Assembly: GCA_021292165.1 (NCBI GenBank) | Contig: CM037879.1 | Location: 263,569,921-263,633,920, forward strand | Length of the DNA stretch: 64,000 bases | Direction of reading: 5' to 3' | From: Shinisaurus crocodilurus | Lineage: Eukaryota; Chordata; Lepidosauria; Squamata; Shinisauridae | In this document: one piece after another, positions 19,532 through 29,672 of the stretch | How the letters are laid out: the number at the start of each line of letters is the position of its first letter | Numbering within the stretch: the first letter of the stretch is position 1 | The notes under the pieces: generated by a model | Told to the model about the DNA's origin: nothing | The model's input: the letters and a program-made list of their open reading frames with translations, nothing else | Databases searched by the model: none | Position numbers and translations under genes: made by a program

Positions 19532-19756
19532 CAGTGGGGTACGGGGGAGGCCGGTGACTCCTCTGTCAGTGGGGCTCCTTATCCATTGCATCTCCTTGTT
19601 TGAGCTTTATAGGAGCTATCCATGGTGCTGAACTCCACCTCCACCACCACCACCCCAAAACATAGGTTCACCACCATGGAACACCATAGATAATTCAAAC
19701 AAAAAGATGCAATGGATTAGGAGCCCAACCGACACAGGAGTCACCAGCCTCACCTG
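19532..19756. mobile_element. hAT MITE, GGAGGCCGGTGACTCC family, copy 1
   Basis: GGGAGGCCGGTGACTCC at the left and AGGAGTCACCAGCCTCACC at the right, with inner AGCTTTATAGGAGCTATCC. Same family as 31027-31220 and 43332-43459. No clear target duplication, so the outer ends may be altered. Confidence 0.7.
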
Positions 19757-20152
19757 GAGGGGTGCCTTCGTGTTGACTCTGCCTTAATATTCTGCGGGGC
19801 TAAATTTCCTCTAAAGTTCCCTCTTGGAGCAGCTTAAGCAGACCACTACCCAAGCAGAGACTTGCAAGTCCTGTTACACACTGGGAACCTGGCAAGAACA
19901 TTATTTCTTGTTGTGAGTACCGGATCTAAGGGAATGTTCAGTCTCCTCTTCCCCCCCCCCCCACCCACTTCTGGAGCTGGGAGGGCGTTTACACATGTTG
20001 TTCACTTAAAATCAGTTACGCCTGAAAATCTAGCAGCATCACAGGATGAAAAAATACAGTTGGTTCTTGGTTATAACACTCTGGGATTATTGCAATCTTG
20101 CCAAGTCTCCTAGCGTTAGGCAATAAGCAACTGCTTGGTCTGTTTTGATATG

Positions 20153-20265
20153 CAGGGCCAGCCCTATCATTAGGCAGAGTGAGGCAGCTGCCTCAGGTGG
20201 CAGATCTTGGAGGGTGGGGGTGGGCATGGAGCTGTGTGCGATATGCAGCCAGCCCTATGCCCCTC
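20153..20265. mobile_element. hAT-like repeat, CAGGGCCAGCCCTA end
   Basis: CAGGGCCAGCCCTATCATTA, GGCAGAGTGAGGCAGCTGCC and TCAGGTGGCAG recur inverted at 54116-54166. CAGGGCC is a hAT-like terminus. The other end is not defined. Confidence 0.5.
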
Positions 20266-20362
20266 AATTAGCCTGCTGTTCTCAGGTGCAGCAAAAGATT
20301 CTGCCCTATCCCTTGTGTTGAAGTAAGATTCAATTGCCAGCCCAGTCGGCTTCTGAGCATGG

Positions 20363-20365
<3 letters not shown>

Positions 20366-20412
<47 letters not shown>

Positions 20413-20420
20413 CATGCGTG
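20366..20420 (+). repeat. (GT)n microsatellite
   Basis: About 22 GT dinucleotides followed by an imperfect GCGTGCATGCGTGC stretch. Confidence 0.95.
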
Positions 20421-20963
20421 CACATGCACCATTTCGTCCTTCACTTAATGCAGCAAAATTGCTTGGGGGCAGCCCAGTATTGGTGGTGCAGTGTGAGAGC
20501 TGCTTCCGTGTGGCTAAATCACACCTTTCTTTTAGGTAATGTTTGAGCACCTCAAGTTGTCACTGTGAGTCACTCACATTGTGTAGACCATGTGGGAAGT
20601 TGCAACATCAGCACTTTTGCACCCTTTCCTGGAAATGTAGAACTCATGTGGGAGTTTCCTGGGTGAATCACCTGTTATACTTGCACCAGCTATTCAAACA
20701 TTATCTTAGATATGTGAGATCAACAAAAGCAGTTCCCATGCCACACGCATGAATCATGCCCCGGCGACCACTGGTAGAGGCAGAAAGAGAGGGAAAGGAG
20801 GAGCAAGACGAGCTGCTTTAGTCAGCCATGAAAAGGGAGGACAAAGGAAGCCAAGGACAGCCTGGTTGGACCATATAACTGGATTCAAGAGTCTGACTGA
20901 CAAACTGCCCCCAGCCTGAGAGATCTCAGAATACTGATGGCTGGGGTGGGGGCTCTGCTGGTA
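20421..20963. other. No gene or classified repeat seen
   Basis: Single-copy appearance. No coding signal. Confidence 0.45.
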
Positions 20964-21224
20964 GGGTGGCCATGTGTCCTCTTTTACAGAAGACAGCCCT
21001 CTATTTGAAGGGGTGCCGGAACAAGGCCATCCTCTGTTTGAAGGTGCTCTCTGTTTGAAGGGCTGTGCAGTGCAAGTCTGGTTTCAAGATAATGAACCAT
21101 AAGAACTGTTGCCCGTCACTTGTTAGCACCTGGACAGGTCACCTGGTCACAGTCTTCCACACGATGGTGAGATGGACTGTATTTCTATTTAAATTATAAT
21201 AATTATTTCTAAATTTGCATATAG
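20964..21224 (-). repeat. Dispersed repeat family W, copy 1
   Basis: GGGTGGCCATGTGTCCTCTT, CAGCCCTCTATTTGAAGG, CACCTGGACAGGTCACCTGG and GTATTTCTATTTAAATTATA are the reverse of the order in the plus copies at 24951, 27009 and 39369. The usual plus-strand end sequence AATTTGCATAT lies at the right. Probably a DNA transposon derivative; class not determined. Confidence 0.7.
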
Positions 21225-21410
21225 AATCATAGAAGGGCAGGGAGGAACTGACTTTGGAACTGCTGGATCCAAAGCTGCTCCATTCCCCCAGACAGGCCTG
21301 ATATGGACCCATCAGTTATATTAGTTTTGGAGCTGGCATAGCTGGCATAGCCAATTGCTGCCAATGGAGGGGCGGAATTGGAAATACAATGACTAGGTTC
21401 AGAGTGAACT

Positions 21411-21715
21411 TCAGACAACACAATAACCCACACTCAGAGGCTGAGTATGTGTTGAGTGTGGGTTGTTGCTGAACCATAGATTATCGTGTTGTTGTCAGAA
21501 CCCAGCTGTGCTGTGCTAACAAGCCATGGCTTGTTAACCACGAACAACCCATGAAGAGAACCCATCGTTTGCTGTGGGTTGTTCATCATGGTTTGTTATC
21601 TTGGCTTGGTTTCAGACCCATGTTTCAACAATAACCCATGGTTCAATGACACCCCACACTCAACACACACTCAACCCTTGGATGTGGGTTGTCGTGTTGT
21701 CTGGACCCAGCCAAT
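21411..21715. repeat. AACCCA foldback family, copy 1
   Basis: Repeated blocks: CAGACAACACAATAACCCAC, then ACTCAA.., GAACCATAGATTATCGTG, AACAAGCCATGGCTTGTTAA, GTGGGTTGTTCATCATGG, AATGACACCCCACACTCAAC and TTGTCGTGTTGTCTGGACCC. Left and right parts are inverted relatives, so the unit folds back on itself. Other copies: 34786, 41573, 53398. No coding sequence. Confidence 0.75.
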
Positions 21716-21748
21716 GGGTCCATCGGGCTGAAAAGCTCCGCAAAAGCA

Positions 21749-21776
21749 ACACGCACACACACACACACACACACAC
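21749..21776 (+). repeat. (AC)n microsatellite
   Basis: About 13 AC dinucleotides. Confidence 0.9.
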
Positions 21777-22185
21777 CTTCTGCCTTGGCCAGCACAAACC
21801 AGCAGGGCTGGAAATAAGGCAGTAGTTATGCTATAATGTTTTGACTCTTCTTCCATGTGAAGAACCCAGCCTATAAATTCCACTGAGATGTAACCATTCA
21901 AAAAAAAAAAAGTTAAAATGCCCCTGGCATTTGTTTATATGGACTTGCTTTATTTGAGGTACTAATTCCTGGTAAAAAAAATATTATATTGTTTGGAAAA
22001 GTGAGTCTAAGAGAATAATAATACCAGTATTCTGAAACTTATTAATGTCCTGAACCACAAACAAGTTGGAACAACCTATTGTGTAATCTGTTATGTTTTT
22101 TGTAAGGGTTTCATTTTTTCCTTCAGTTCTCTTGTGATGTTATATAAGCATTTATGTGAAATACATAGATCTGACTGTGTGAGTA

Positions 22186-22220
22186 GTGTGTATGTGTGTG
22201 TATACACACACACACACACA
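22186..22220 (+). repeat. (GT)n/(AC)n inverted microsatellite
   Basis: TGTGTATGTGTGTGTATACA followed by CACACACACACACAC: GT and AC runs in opposite orientation that could form a short hairpin. Confidence 0.85.
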
Positions 22221-22225
22221 CTTGT

Positions 22226-22322
22226 GGTTACTGAACACATAAAGGGGCTTCCAATCGTACACTAGGTTAGACCTGTTTCCTAGAGACTGAGGCACTGGCC
22301 ACTCCCCTGGCTAATACACAAA
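22226..22322 (+). repeat. Two-copy repeat Y (with 23115-23235)
   Basis: TACTGAACACATAAAGGGGC, TTCC..TCG, GAGACTGAGGCACTGGCCAC and CCCCTGGCTAA occur in the same order at 23115-23235. Class unknown. Confidence 0.55.
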
Positions 22323-22340
22323 CTGTATTGATCTTTAGAG

Positions 22341-22450
22341 CAGTGTTCTCCAACCTTGGGTCCCCAGATGTTTTTGGCCTACAACTCCCAGCATGCCCCA
22401 GCGGAGTTGTAGGCCAAAAACATCTGGGGACCCAAGGTTGGAGAACACTG
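22341..22450. mobile_element. Palindromic hAT MITE, copy 2 (short centre)
   Basis: CAGTGTTCTCCAACC ends with near-perfect inverted arms and a shortened middle. Exact 8 bp duplication CTTTAGAG at 22333-22340 and 22451-22458. Confidence 0.9.
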
Positions 22451-22514
22451 CTTTAGAGGGACTATGTGTGTGGAACTTTGTGTGTGTGAGTATATATGTG
22501 TGTGTGTGTGTGTG

Positions 22515-22745
22515 TTTATTTATTATATTTATACCCCGCCTCTTTTCCTGCAAGGAACCCAAGGCAGCTTACATAATTCTCCTCCTCTCCATTTTATCCT
22601 CACAACAACCCTGTGAGGTAGGTTAGGCTGAGAGTCAGTGACTGGCCCAAAGTCACCCAGTGAGTTTCATGGCCAAGCGGGGACCAGAACCCGGATCTCC
22701 CGAGTCCCAGTCCAACACTCTCACCACTACGCCACACTGGCTCTG
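22515..22745 (-). mobile_element. Sauria-type SINE
   Basis: A full-length minus copy: TTTATTTATTATATTTATAC tail at the left, GGTAGGTTAGGCTGAGAGTC body, and CACTACGCCACACTGGCTC head at the right. It abuts a GT microsatellite at 22490-22514. Confidence 0.88.
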
Positions 22746-22801
22746 TTTGATGTATATGGATTTGATGTATGTGTGTGTTGTCTGTTTCATGTATATATAT
22801 T

Positions 22802-22868
22802 TCGTGTGTGTGTGTGTGTGTGTGTGTGCGTGCATGTGTGTGCATGCGTGCGTGTGTATGTGTGTATA
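22802..22868 (+). repeat. (GT)n microsatellite, imperfect
   Basis: A GT run with GCGTGCATGTGTGTGC interruptions. Confidence 0.9.
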
Positions 22869-23114
22869 GTCACACATACAATTGATTCCACAAGTTGGGG
22901 AAAAGGTACATGGACAACGTGTGCTACATGTGTGTAAATCAACTCATCTGAGTTGATTTCTAAAGTCCAGAGGCCTTCTGAATTCATTTTTCTACGAAAT
23001 GGCATTATATTCCTATGTTTATTTCTGTTGGCTGGTAAATTACATTTCAGATTCATCCATGTTCTCTATGTACTTCTTACCTCCCTTTCCCTACTCACAC
23101 AATAGCCCTGTTCA

Positions 23115-23235
23115 GGTATTTGATACTCATGGGTACTGAACATGCGAAGGGGCTTCCGAGCATATGCTCGGCTAGTTCTGCCCCCCTACAGGCTGAGGCA
23201 CACTGGCCACACCCCTTGGCTGACCTGCGATCCAC
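23115..23235 (+). repeat. Two-copy repeat Y, second copy
   Basis: Parallels 22226-22322: GGTACTGAACATGCGAAGGG, GGCTGAGGCACACTGGCCAC and CCCTTGGCTGA. Confidence 0.55.
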
Positions 23236-23593
23236 ACCAGCCTGAAGAGCCCCCCCCCAAGCATGTATGGAATTTGAGGTATGTGCATAGGGCTCCCTCC
23301 ACAGGGGCATGAACTCCAATCGAGGGAGTGCTGCGCTCATACACCTGCATGCACTTAGGCTCCCTTCAGACTGGGTCTGATTGTGCATTGCCTGCAGGGA
23401 GTGGCTGGTGTGTGTGTTGGTGCTGGCACGTGTGCGTTCTCAGAAGACCTGTCATGCATTCAGCAGCCACAGGTAGTGAACACCTGAACAAGGGTAGGTA
23501 AACATGGGCATGCTGGCTCTGCCCTCTAAGTCCCAGTGTGTGCCCAAGCCCCTCAGTTCCAACCTTGCCACATCATGGAGAGGCAAGAGTGGA
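23236..23593. other. No gene or classified repeat seen
   Basis: Single-copy appearance. Confidence 0.4.
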
Positions 23594-23785
23594 GGGGCCG
23601 TAGCTCAGTGGTAGAGCACGGGCTTTGCATGCAGAAGGTCCCAGGTTCGATCCCCGGCATCCCCAGGTGAGGCTGGGAAAAATCCTTCCTGAAACCCTGG
23701 AGAGCTGTTGCCAGTCAGCATGGACAAGAATAAAATAGATGGACCCATGGTCTGACTCTGTCTGAGGCAGCTTCCTGTGTTCCTA
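23594..23785 (+). mobile_element. tRNA-Ala(TGC)-derived SINE, copy 1
   Basis: Positions 23594-23664 resemble a whole tRNA-Ala: TAGCTCAGTGGTAGAGC (A box and D arm), CTTTGCATG with a TGC anticodon position, GGTTCGATCCCCGGC (B box and T arm), and CATCCCCA at the 3' side. The acceptor stem has mismatches. A tRNA-unrelated body follows (CCTGAAACCCTGGAGAGCTG, then GGTCTGACTCTGTCTGAGGC). This is a SINE head, not a tRNA gene. Confidence 0.82.
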
Positions 23786-24162
23786 AAATCTTAGCAGGAG
23801 TTCTACTTGCATTAGCCTGAGCCCAAATAGAACTTTCTATGTGATCGGGGACCCCGATAAAGCAAGGCCCCTGGTTGTGTGGAGAATTCTACTCATGTTC
23901 AGGTGAACACGAGAACTGCTGTTCAGACCGTGCCGTGCTGCTTGCCCCTACTACTTCCTTCCATCTTTCCACTGGATCACTTTCAGCAGGCTAGCACTTT
24001 CTTCACAACAGGACAGACAGGAAGCGGAAAGGCGGGGGGGGGGGTGCTAGGTACCAAAAAGATCTGTGGCAAAACAGCACAAATTTGCATATGCTATTTT
24101 ACATTTGCTATAAAGTCATTATTATTTACATATGCCATAAACCCTAAAGGACTCTGTCTCCA
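23786..24162. other. No gene or classified repeat seen
   Basis: Contains a G run at about 24034-24043. No element assigned. Confidence 0.4.
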
Positions 24163-24354
24163 GGTTCTAGTCCCCGCTCGGCCATGAAACTCACTGGGTG
24201 ACTTTGGGCCAGTCACTGACTCTCAGCCTAACCTACCTCATAGGGTTGTTGTGAGGATAAAATGGAGAGGAGGAGGAGGAGGAGGATTATGTCAGCTCCC
24301 TTGGGTTCCTTGCAGGAAAAAAGCCGGGGTATAAATATAATAAATAAATAAATA
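24163..24354 (+). mobile_element. Sauria-type SINE, 5'-truncated
   Basis: Begins inside the B box (GGTTCTAGTCCCCGCTCGGC), with complete body and an ATAAATATAATAAATAAATA tail. The A box is missing. Confidence 0.88.
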
Positions 24355-24361
24355 GGGATGT

Positions 24362-24608
24362 ATGGGCATCTGATTTCAGGGGGGGGGGGAACCTCAGGCA
24401 GAAAGATTTAGGGGTGTGTGGAAGCAGGAGGTGAAGCACATATGGGCAAAAAGCCAGCTAATGCAGGGGGATCAGATACAACAGAGATCATCAGGGGCCC
24501 TGTCCCTTCATTTCAGCAAGTACCCATGGACAGCAGGGTAGTGGGGCAGTTGGCCTACCAGAGATTCTGGGCTCCAAATGAAAGATTTGGAGCTTCAGCC
24601 CTAGTGGG
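24362..24608 (-). repeat. Dispersed repeat family B, uninterrupted copy
   Basis: The reverse complement follows GGGCTGAAGCTCCAAATCTT, CCAGAATCTCTGG, TGCCCCACTACCCTGCTGTC and CCATGGGTACTTGCTGAAAT to a C-rich run. It serves as an empty-site relative for the copy at 36082-36640, which holds a LINE. Confidence 0.7.
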
Positions 24609-24654
24609 CTGCCCCAATACTGCTTCTGCAGAAATGGAATTGTGCTCCGCCATG

Positions 24655-24765
24655 CCCCTTCCTTGATTAGCTTCCGCCGGGCATTAAAAACGTGGCTTTT
24701 CAGGCGGGAATATGGGGTGGGTTAGGATTTTTAAGTTTTGTACTGTTTTTAATTGTGTTTTATAC

Positions 24766-24798
<33 letters not shown>

Positions 24799-24895
24799 CC
24801 CCCCTTGTATTTTATTGGATTGTACATCGCTCAGAGTGGCAGGATGTCTGGCCAGATGGCGATTCATAAATATAATAAATAAATAAATAAATAAA
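24655..24895 (+). mobile_element. L2-like LINE 3' end
   Basis: The coding remnant reads FRRALKTWLFRREYGVG then a stop, identical to the C-terminus of the LINE at 628-1380. The 3' UTR holds a (GT)n run at 24771-24798, then ATTGTACATCGCTCAGAGTG, GGCCAGATGGCGATTC and an ATAAATATAATAAATAAAT tail. Severe 5' truncation. Confidence 0.88.
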
Positions 24896-24950
24896 CTTTC
24901 CAGGCTTGTTTAGAATGCCTGAATCTGGGCCTGTGTATCCCCCTTGGTTA

Positions 24951-25265
24951 GGGTGGCCACTTATGAATTGTCAAAAAAGAGGAAATGCATCACCAAAAAA
25001 GAGAGCACCAATTTGCATAAAATTGCATGTGCTAATGTATATGTATATATGCAAATTTATAAAGAATTATTATAATTTAAATAGAAATACAGCCCATCTC
25101 ATCATAGTGTGGACAACTGTCACCAAATGACCTGTGTGGCTGCCTGTTCAGCCTAGTGTCCAGGGGCTAACTGTTGATGGGCAACAGTTCTTTATGGTCC
25201 ATTATCTTTAAACCAGAATTGTACAGGATAGCCCTTCAAATAGAGGACGGTCCTCTACCAGCCCT
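24951..25265 (+). repeat. Dispersed repeat family W, copy 2
   Basis: GGGTGGCCACTTATGAATTG, AATGCATCACCAAAAAAGAG, CAATTTGCATAAAATTGCAT, GAAATACAGCCCATCTCATC and CAAATAGAGGACGGTCCTCT. Same order as 27009 and 39369. Confidence 0.7.
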
Positions 25266-25272
25266 TAAAAAA

Positions 25273-25280
25273 GAGGACTG

Positions 25281-25352
<72 letters not shown>
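25273..25352 (+). repeat. Compound (CT)n(TA)n(CA)n microsatellite
   Basis: Three abutting dinucleotide runs: CT to about 25306, TA to about 25326, AC to 25352. Confidence 0.95.
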
Positions 25353-25420
25353 CTACCTCAAAAAGTACAATTTGGTCAATTTCTGCATATGACAATGCAC
25401 ACAAAGAAAGAATACACAAA

Positions 25421-26072
25421 CAGGACCGGTGCAGGGCAGCTTGGCGCCCCAGGCGAAAAAATATTTAGCGCCCCCCCCTCTCCAAAGCAGAAAAAAAAAA
25501 AAAACCTGCGCCGCCACCACCAACCTACCTTCCCCCCCGCCCTGGCTGCGGCGGCAGCGGCAGCGGCGGCTGCTGCTGCTGCTGCCTCCTCCTCCTCCTC
25601 CTGAAGCGACGCGACGGGACCCCCGCGCTGTTTTTTCCCGGGGGAAACCATGGCAACAGGGCTGTTTAAGCCCTTCTGCCCTGGTTCCTCCCGCCAAAAC
25701 AACGCGGGCGGGGCTCTGGAAGCGACGCGACGAAGGTAGGTGACGGGGGGGTTGGGGGGGGGTGACGGGGGGGTGGCGATGGCGGTGGGAGGCGCAGCGG
25801 TGAGCGAGCGAGCGAGCGGGGCGGGCGGGCGGGGGGAAGCGCAGCGGCGAGCGAGCGAGCGGGCAGGTGGGGGAGGCGCGGCGGCGGCAGGCAGGAGGGT
25901 GGGGAGGCGGAGGCCTGGCGGGGGCGGCGCAGCGGCGGCGGAGGCCTGGCGGGGGCGGCGCAGCAGCAGCGAAGAGGAGCGCAGCGTTTCCGCGCCCTCT
26001 TCAGCCGCGCGCCCTCTTCAGCCGCGCGCCCTAGGCAACCGCCTAGTTGGCCTAGCGGTAGCGCCGGCCCTG
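25421..26072. mobile_element. GC-rich hAT element, copy c
   Basis: Starts CAGGACCGGTGCAGGGCAG and ends GGTAGCGCCGGCCCTG, with an exact 8 bp duplication TACACAAA at 25413-25420 and 26073-26080. The interior (25500-26035) is strongly GC- and CpG-rich, with GGCGGC and GCTGCTGCT tracts. GAAGCGACGCGACG appears twice (about 25602 and 25719), the second followed by a splice-donor-like GAAGGTAGGT. CCCTCTTCAGCCGCGCG is tandemly repeated near 26000. Confidence 0.9.
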
Positions 26073-26080
26073 TACACAAA

Positions 26081-26704
26081 GGCGTTATCATTTTGTTCTA
26101 CTTACCATATGCTAAGTCAGCTGATTAGTGATAGAATATTTGCACTGCTCACATTTGGATTAGCATTTTGATGAACACACACTGTTTATTGTAGAATTTC
26201 AGCACTGCTTCCCAAAACCTGCACAGAAATGGTGGCTGAGGAGCATTTAAAATATTTAGAGAACAAGCTCACACTCCTGAGCCTCCTTCCAGTTTCCAGT
26301 GGTATTGGAAAAGAAGCCAGGATAAATCCTGTTGTCAGAGAAGAACAAGTTCTAGTATACATTCAACCACATTGAAAAATGTTCAAACAACATTAAGGGT
26401 ATAACTGAAGCCCACAAAAGCTCGGGAAATTTATAGTCGGGGTTGGAAAATCTGTCCTTAACTCACCCTCATTGTGTGAAATAAGACCATTTAGGATTGT
26501 ACAACTATCTTCAAACCTGCTCTGAGTAGAATTAAGGGTGGGGTGGGGGAGATACTAGGAGCTATTCCACTGGCACCTTTGCCTATACTAAACCTAGAAT
26601 GAATAATCACAGCCGTGATTGAATCCACAGAATACATTGGGGATTTCTGTATCAAATAATACGTCAGAGAACTTGGGAGTCCTTCCGCTTAATTGGGAAG
26701 ATGC
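26081..26704. other. No gene or classified repeat seen
   Basis: AT-rich, single-copy appearance. Confidence 0.45.
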
Positions 26705-26839
26705 CAGCCTTTGCTAACCTGGTGCCCTCCAGGTGTTTGGGCTAAAACTCTCAGAATTCCTGACCATTGGCTATGTGAGCCGGGGCTGATGGGAGTAAAT
26801 CCAACAACATCTGGAGGGCACCAGGCTGGGGAAGACTGG
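26705..26839. mobile_element. hAT MITE (TACAACTCCCA superfamily)
   Basis: CAGCCTTTGCTAACCTGGTG with CCCTCCAGGTGTTTGGGC at the left, and GGAGGGCACCAGGCTGGGG and GACTG at the right; inverted arms with CAG/CTG ends. A target duplication is not readable. Confidence 0.7.
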
Positions 26840-27008
26840 ATTGCATGTAGTTTGGTGGTTTTCAATCTTTCCAGCTTCAGAAAACACTTTCCACATTGTT
26901 TTGTCTGCATGTCTGCCCCAAAACACCTTGTGTGTTTGCAGACACGGCGCAACAGTCTGCTGGATCTCACTGTTAGCCTTCATGCATTGAATGCTCCCTA
27001 TAGTGCTA

Positions 27009-27344
27009 GGGTGGCCACTCACACATTGACCAAAAAAGGGGACAAAGGGGGACACTAATTTGCATGGCATTTGCATATGCTGATTCATGTGCATAGTCAC
27101 AAATTTAGAAATAATAGCTATAATTTAAATAGAAACACAATATATCTTACCATAGGGAGGAAGATTGGCCAGGTGGCCCATCTCCTTGCTCAGTCTGCTA
27201 TCCAGGTGCTAACTGTTGATGGGACAACTTCAAGGCCCCTGCTGGCTCTCCATTCTTTTGGTCCTTAATCTTGAGACCAGACTTGGACTGGGACAGCCCT
27301 TCAAAGAGAAGACGTCTTCAAATAGAGGATTGTCCTGTGTAAAG
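27009..27344 (+). repeat. Dispersed repeat family W, copy 3
   Basis: GGGTGGCCACTCACACATTG, GGGGACAAAGGGGGACACTA, ATTTGCATATGCTGATTCAT, ACACAATATATCTTACC and AATAGAGGATTGTCCTGTGT follow the family order. Confidence 0.7.
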
Positions 27345-27542
27345 AATGAAGAACATGCCAAAGTGCAGGAAGACATTGGTGCTCGAACAAGGCTGAACTG
27401 GAACAGAAAGCCCTCTTATGCTCCTTCCTGTTCAAGAGGATCCAATGGCCAACCTGGGAGTCAGTCCAGTCCAGGGCCTGAAGATACCTCGCTGAGAAGC
27501 CACCATCTCCAGTTCAGTGGTCCACTCCATAGAGCAACTGAA

Positions 27543-27783
27543 CATAACATAAGAACATATGAAGAACCATGCTGGATCAGACCAAGGGTCCATCCAGTCC
27601 AGCATTCTGTTCACACAGTGGCCAATCAGCTGCCCATGTGATCCCACAAGCAGGACATGAGTGCAACAGCACGCACACACACACACCCGCCCATGTTCCC
27701 CAGCAACTGGTGTACATAGGCATACTGTCCCTGATACTAGAGGTAACATAAAGTCAATCAGGACTAGTAGCCATTGATAGCAT
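27543..27783 (-). mobile_element. CR1-like LINE 3' UTR
   Basis: CATAACATAAGAACATATG, GCTGGATCAGACCAAGGGTC, AAGCAGGACATGAGTGCAAC and TGTTCCCCAGCAACTGGTGT match the copies at 10931 and 45711. A short CACACACACAC expansion sits at about 27674. Confidence 0.8.
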
Positions 27784-28197
27784 TGAACTGTCCACAGATC
27801 CCAGACATTCCTTCCTGACATAAATAACATTCCCTGATAAATTTCCAAGGATAATCAAGGTTCCCTGAAACATAGATTGAGGATGAAGACAGAAGTCCTG
27901 TGTTTACAGAACATGGCAAATGTATAGGGCCAGGCCCTAGCACAAGATCTGTCTGACTGAGGCAGAAGGATGTACTGCCACCCTCTCCCCTGTCCTCCAG
28001 TGGTGATGGTAGTGGCAACAGCAGCAGCCACTGCCCAACCACCCTCTTCTACTCTCTCTTTCCCCCCACTGGCTGCCACCTTCCCCTCCCCTCAGTGCCT
28101 CACTCTGAGGGTCCTTCCTCAGGCATGGCATTGGCAGGGAGCTGGCCTTGGAGATCGCCTATTCCACAGCAGTTCAGGCAGTCTCCTGGGCTACCTC

Positions 28198-28252
28198 ACC
28201 CAAAATGCCTCGCTCTGAGGAAGGACCCCTCGGAGCGAGGCATTTGGGTCAG
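28198..28252. repeat. Short near-perfect hairpin
   Basis: ACCCAAAATGCCTCGCTCTG and CGGAGCGAGGCATTTGGGT are near-complementary arms about 10 bases apart. A related TGCCTCACTCTGAGGGTCC lies at 28096. Origin unknown. Confidence 0.7.
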
Positions 28253-28439
28253 TTAGGCTTGCTGGAGAGGCACCAGCAGTTGTGTAAGGCAGGGTGTAAA
28301 AAGTCCAAATTACAACATGGTCTTCACTGGGCCAGGTGAAAGAATGTGAGAGTGTAGCCTTCTTTAAAGAGCCATGATGAAGGAAGTGATGGGATGATTC
28401 CACTCCTCTATATGCATGTCGTATACACGTTTAACTTTT

Positions 28440-28630
28440 TAATTCCCTTTGTATCCTATCTTTTCTCCAAGGATCTCACCATGGCATATATCAGGTTATC
28501 CATCCCATTTCATTTTCACAACAACCCTGTGCAGTAGGCGAGACTGAGAGACAACAACTGGGTGAGCATCACCCAGTGAACGCCACAACCAAGCAGGAAG
28601 CTGAAACCAGAGCACCCCTGTCCAAGTTTT
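28440..28630 (-). mobile_element. Degenerate Sauria-type SINE
   Basis: CACAACAACCCTGTGCAGTA, GGCGAGACTGAGAGACAAC and CATCACCCAGTGA retain the SINE body order. Head and tail are heavily diverged, so this is an old copy. Confidence 0.55.
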
Positions 28631-28786
28631 TAAAAAAATATATCATCAATAATATTACTTTCACACCCGTACTCAAAATATCTGCACTTCAGAGGGTCAC
28701 ACAATAGCTTCTGAACAGGCTGCCTCTGAGAAAATATGATGAGGTCCTCTGGACTACATCAGCTTTACCCTCTACATCAGCTACGC

Positions 28787-28850
28787 TGGCTGGGGCATGC
28801 TGGGAGTTGTAGGCCAAAAACATCTGGGGACCCAAGGTTGGAGAACACTG
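28787..28850. mobile_element. Palindromic hAT MITE, right half only
   Basis: GCTGGCTGGGGCATGCTGGG to GGTTGGAGAACACTG is one intact arm. The left arm is missing. Confidence 0.8.
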
Positions 28851-29499
28851 GTGTAGACAGAGCTATGAGCATGGAGATCTTGGAGCCCTCCGTCTGTCGG
28901 GAGTGCAACCCACATGGTTGTGCCCTTATACAGCAAAGATTTAATCTGAGTTCATATGGATGGATCATCAATGGAGCAGAGCAGAGCTTGGCATGATACG
29001 AGGCGAGAATGATCCCCCAAGCTTACTTAAAACCACAACATTTCACTTGGTTGTGCGGCAAAACCAGATGATATTGGCATTTGCTGCACAACCAAAGAAT
29101 GATCCACTTAAAGGTTCTCCACTTAAATGTTTCTCAAAAACCTACCCTGGCTGTTGAGCTTCTAATGAAACCTAAAGCAAGGTGAGAATTTTGATCAAAG
29201 CTAAGATTTCTTAACAAGCATTTGGCACTGACTCAGGAACGCAAAGCTTGCAGCCAATTCCATGTTTTCAAATATAAAATCAGTACAAACTGATTATAAA
29301 AGAAATGACAATTAAGATAAAATGTACCTTCCTTCTCAAATTTTAATAACAAAAGGAAAGAGAATGGGTGCGAAATAAATTTACTATATTTATAAAATAT
29401 CCTTCTTCTTCTAACTGTAATGATTGGCATATGATTTGTTAAAATATCCAGTATTGATAGAAACTATCTTCAGGAGAGAGGAAAATAGCAGCTCTAGCT
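28851..29499. other. No gene or classified repeat seen
   Basis: AT-rich, single-copy appearance. Confidence 0.45.
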
Positions 29500-29672
29500 T
29501 AAAGCAGGCTTTAACTCTGTTCTTCTTGGTTTTAATACTCTGCTTTAATTCTGCTATTGTTTAAATTGGTTTTCTGTTGGTTTTTGATGTGTGTTTTTAG
29601 TAAACTGGCTTGGAGGTCCTTGTTAGGGCCAAAAAGTGGTATAGAACTGTTTTACTGAATCAATAAACAAAT
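29500..29672 (+). mobile_element. L2-like LINE 3' UTR
   Basis: TTGGTTTTAATACTCTGC, GTAAACTGGCTTGGAGGTCC, TTGTTAGGGCCAAAAAGTGG, TATAGAACTGTTTTACTGAA and a tail of TCAATAAACAAATAA. Typical LINE 3' end form with tail; the coding part is absent. Confidence 0.6.

Noticed and set aside
23594..23664. Functional tRNA-Ala gene
   Set aside because: The acceptor stem has mismatches, there is no T-run terminator just downstream, and a SINE body follows that recurs at 55521.
25500..26035. CpG island marking a host gene promoter
   Set aside because: It lies wholly inside a hAT element with exact TACAACAA-type flanking duplication (TACACAAA). Any gene relation would be by capture.
26705..26839. Target duplication for this hAT MITE
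   Set aside because: The flanking octamers (AAGATGCC and ATTGCATG region) do not match convincingly, so only the inverted ends were used.
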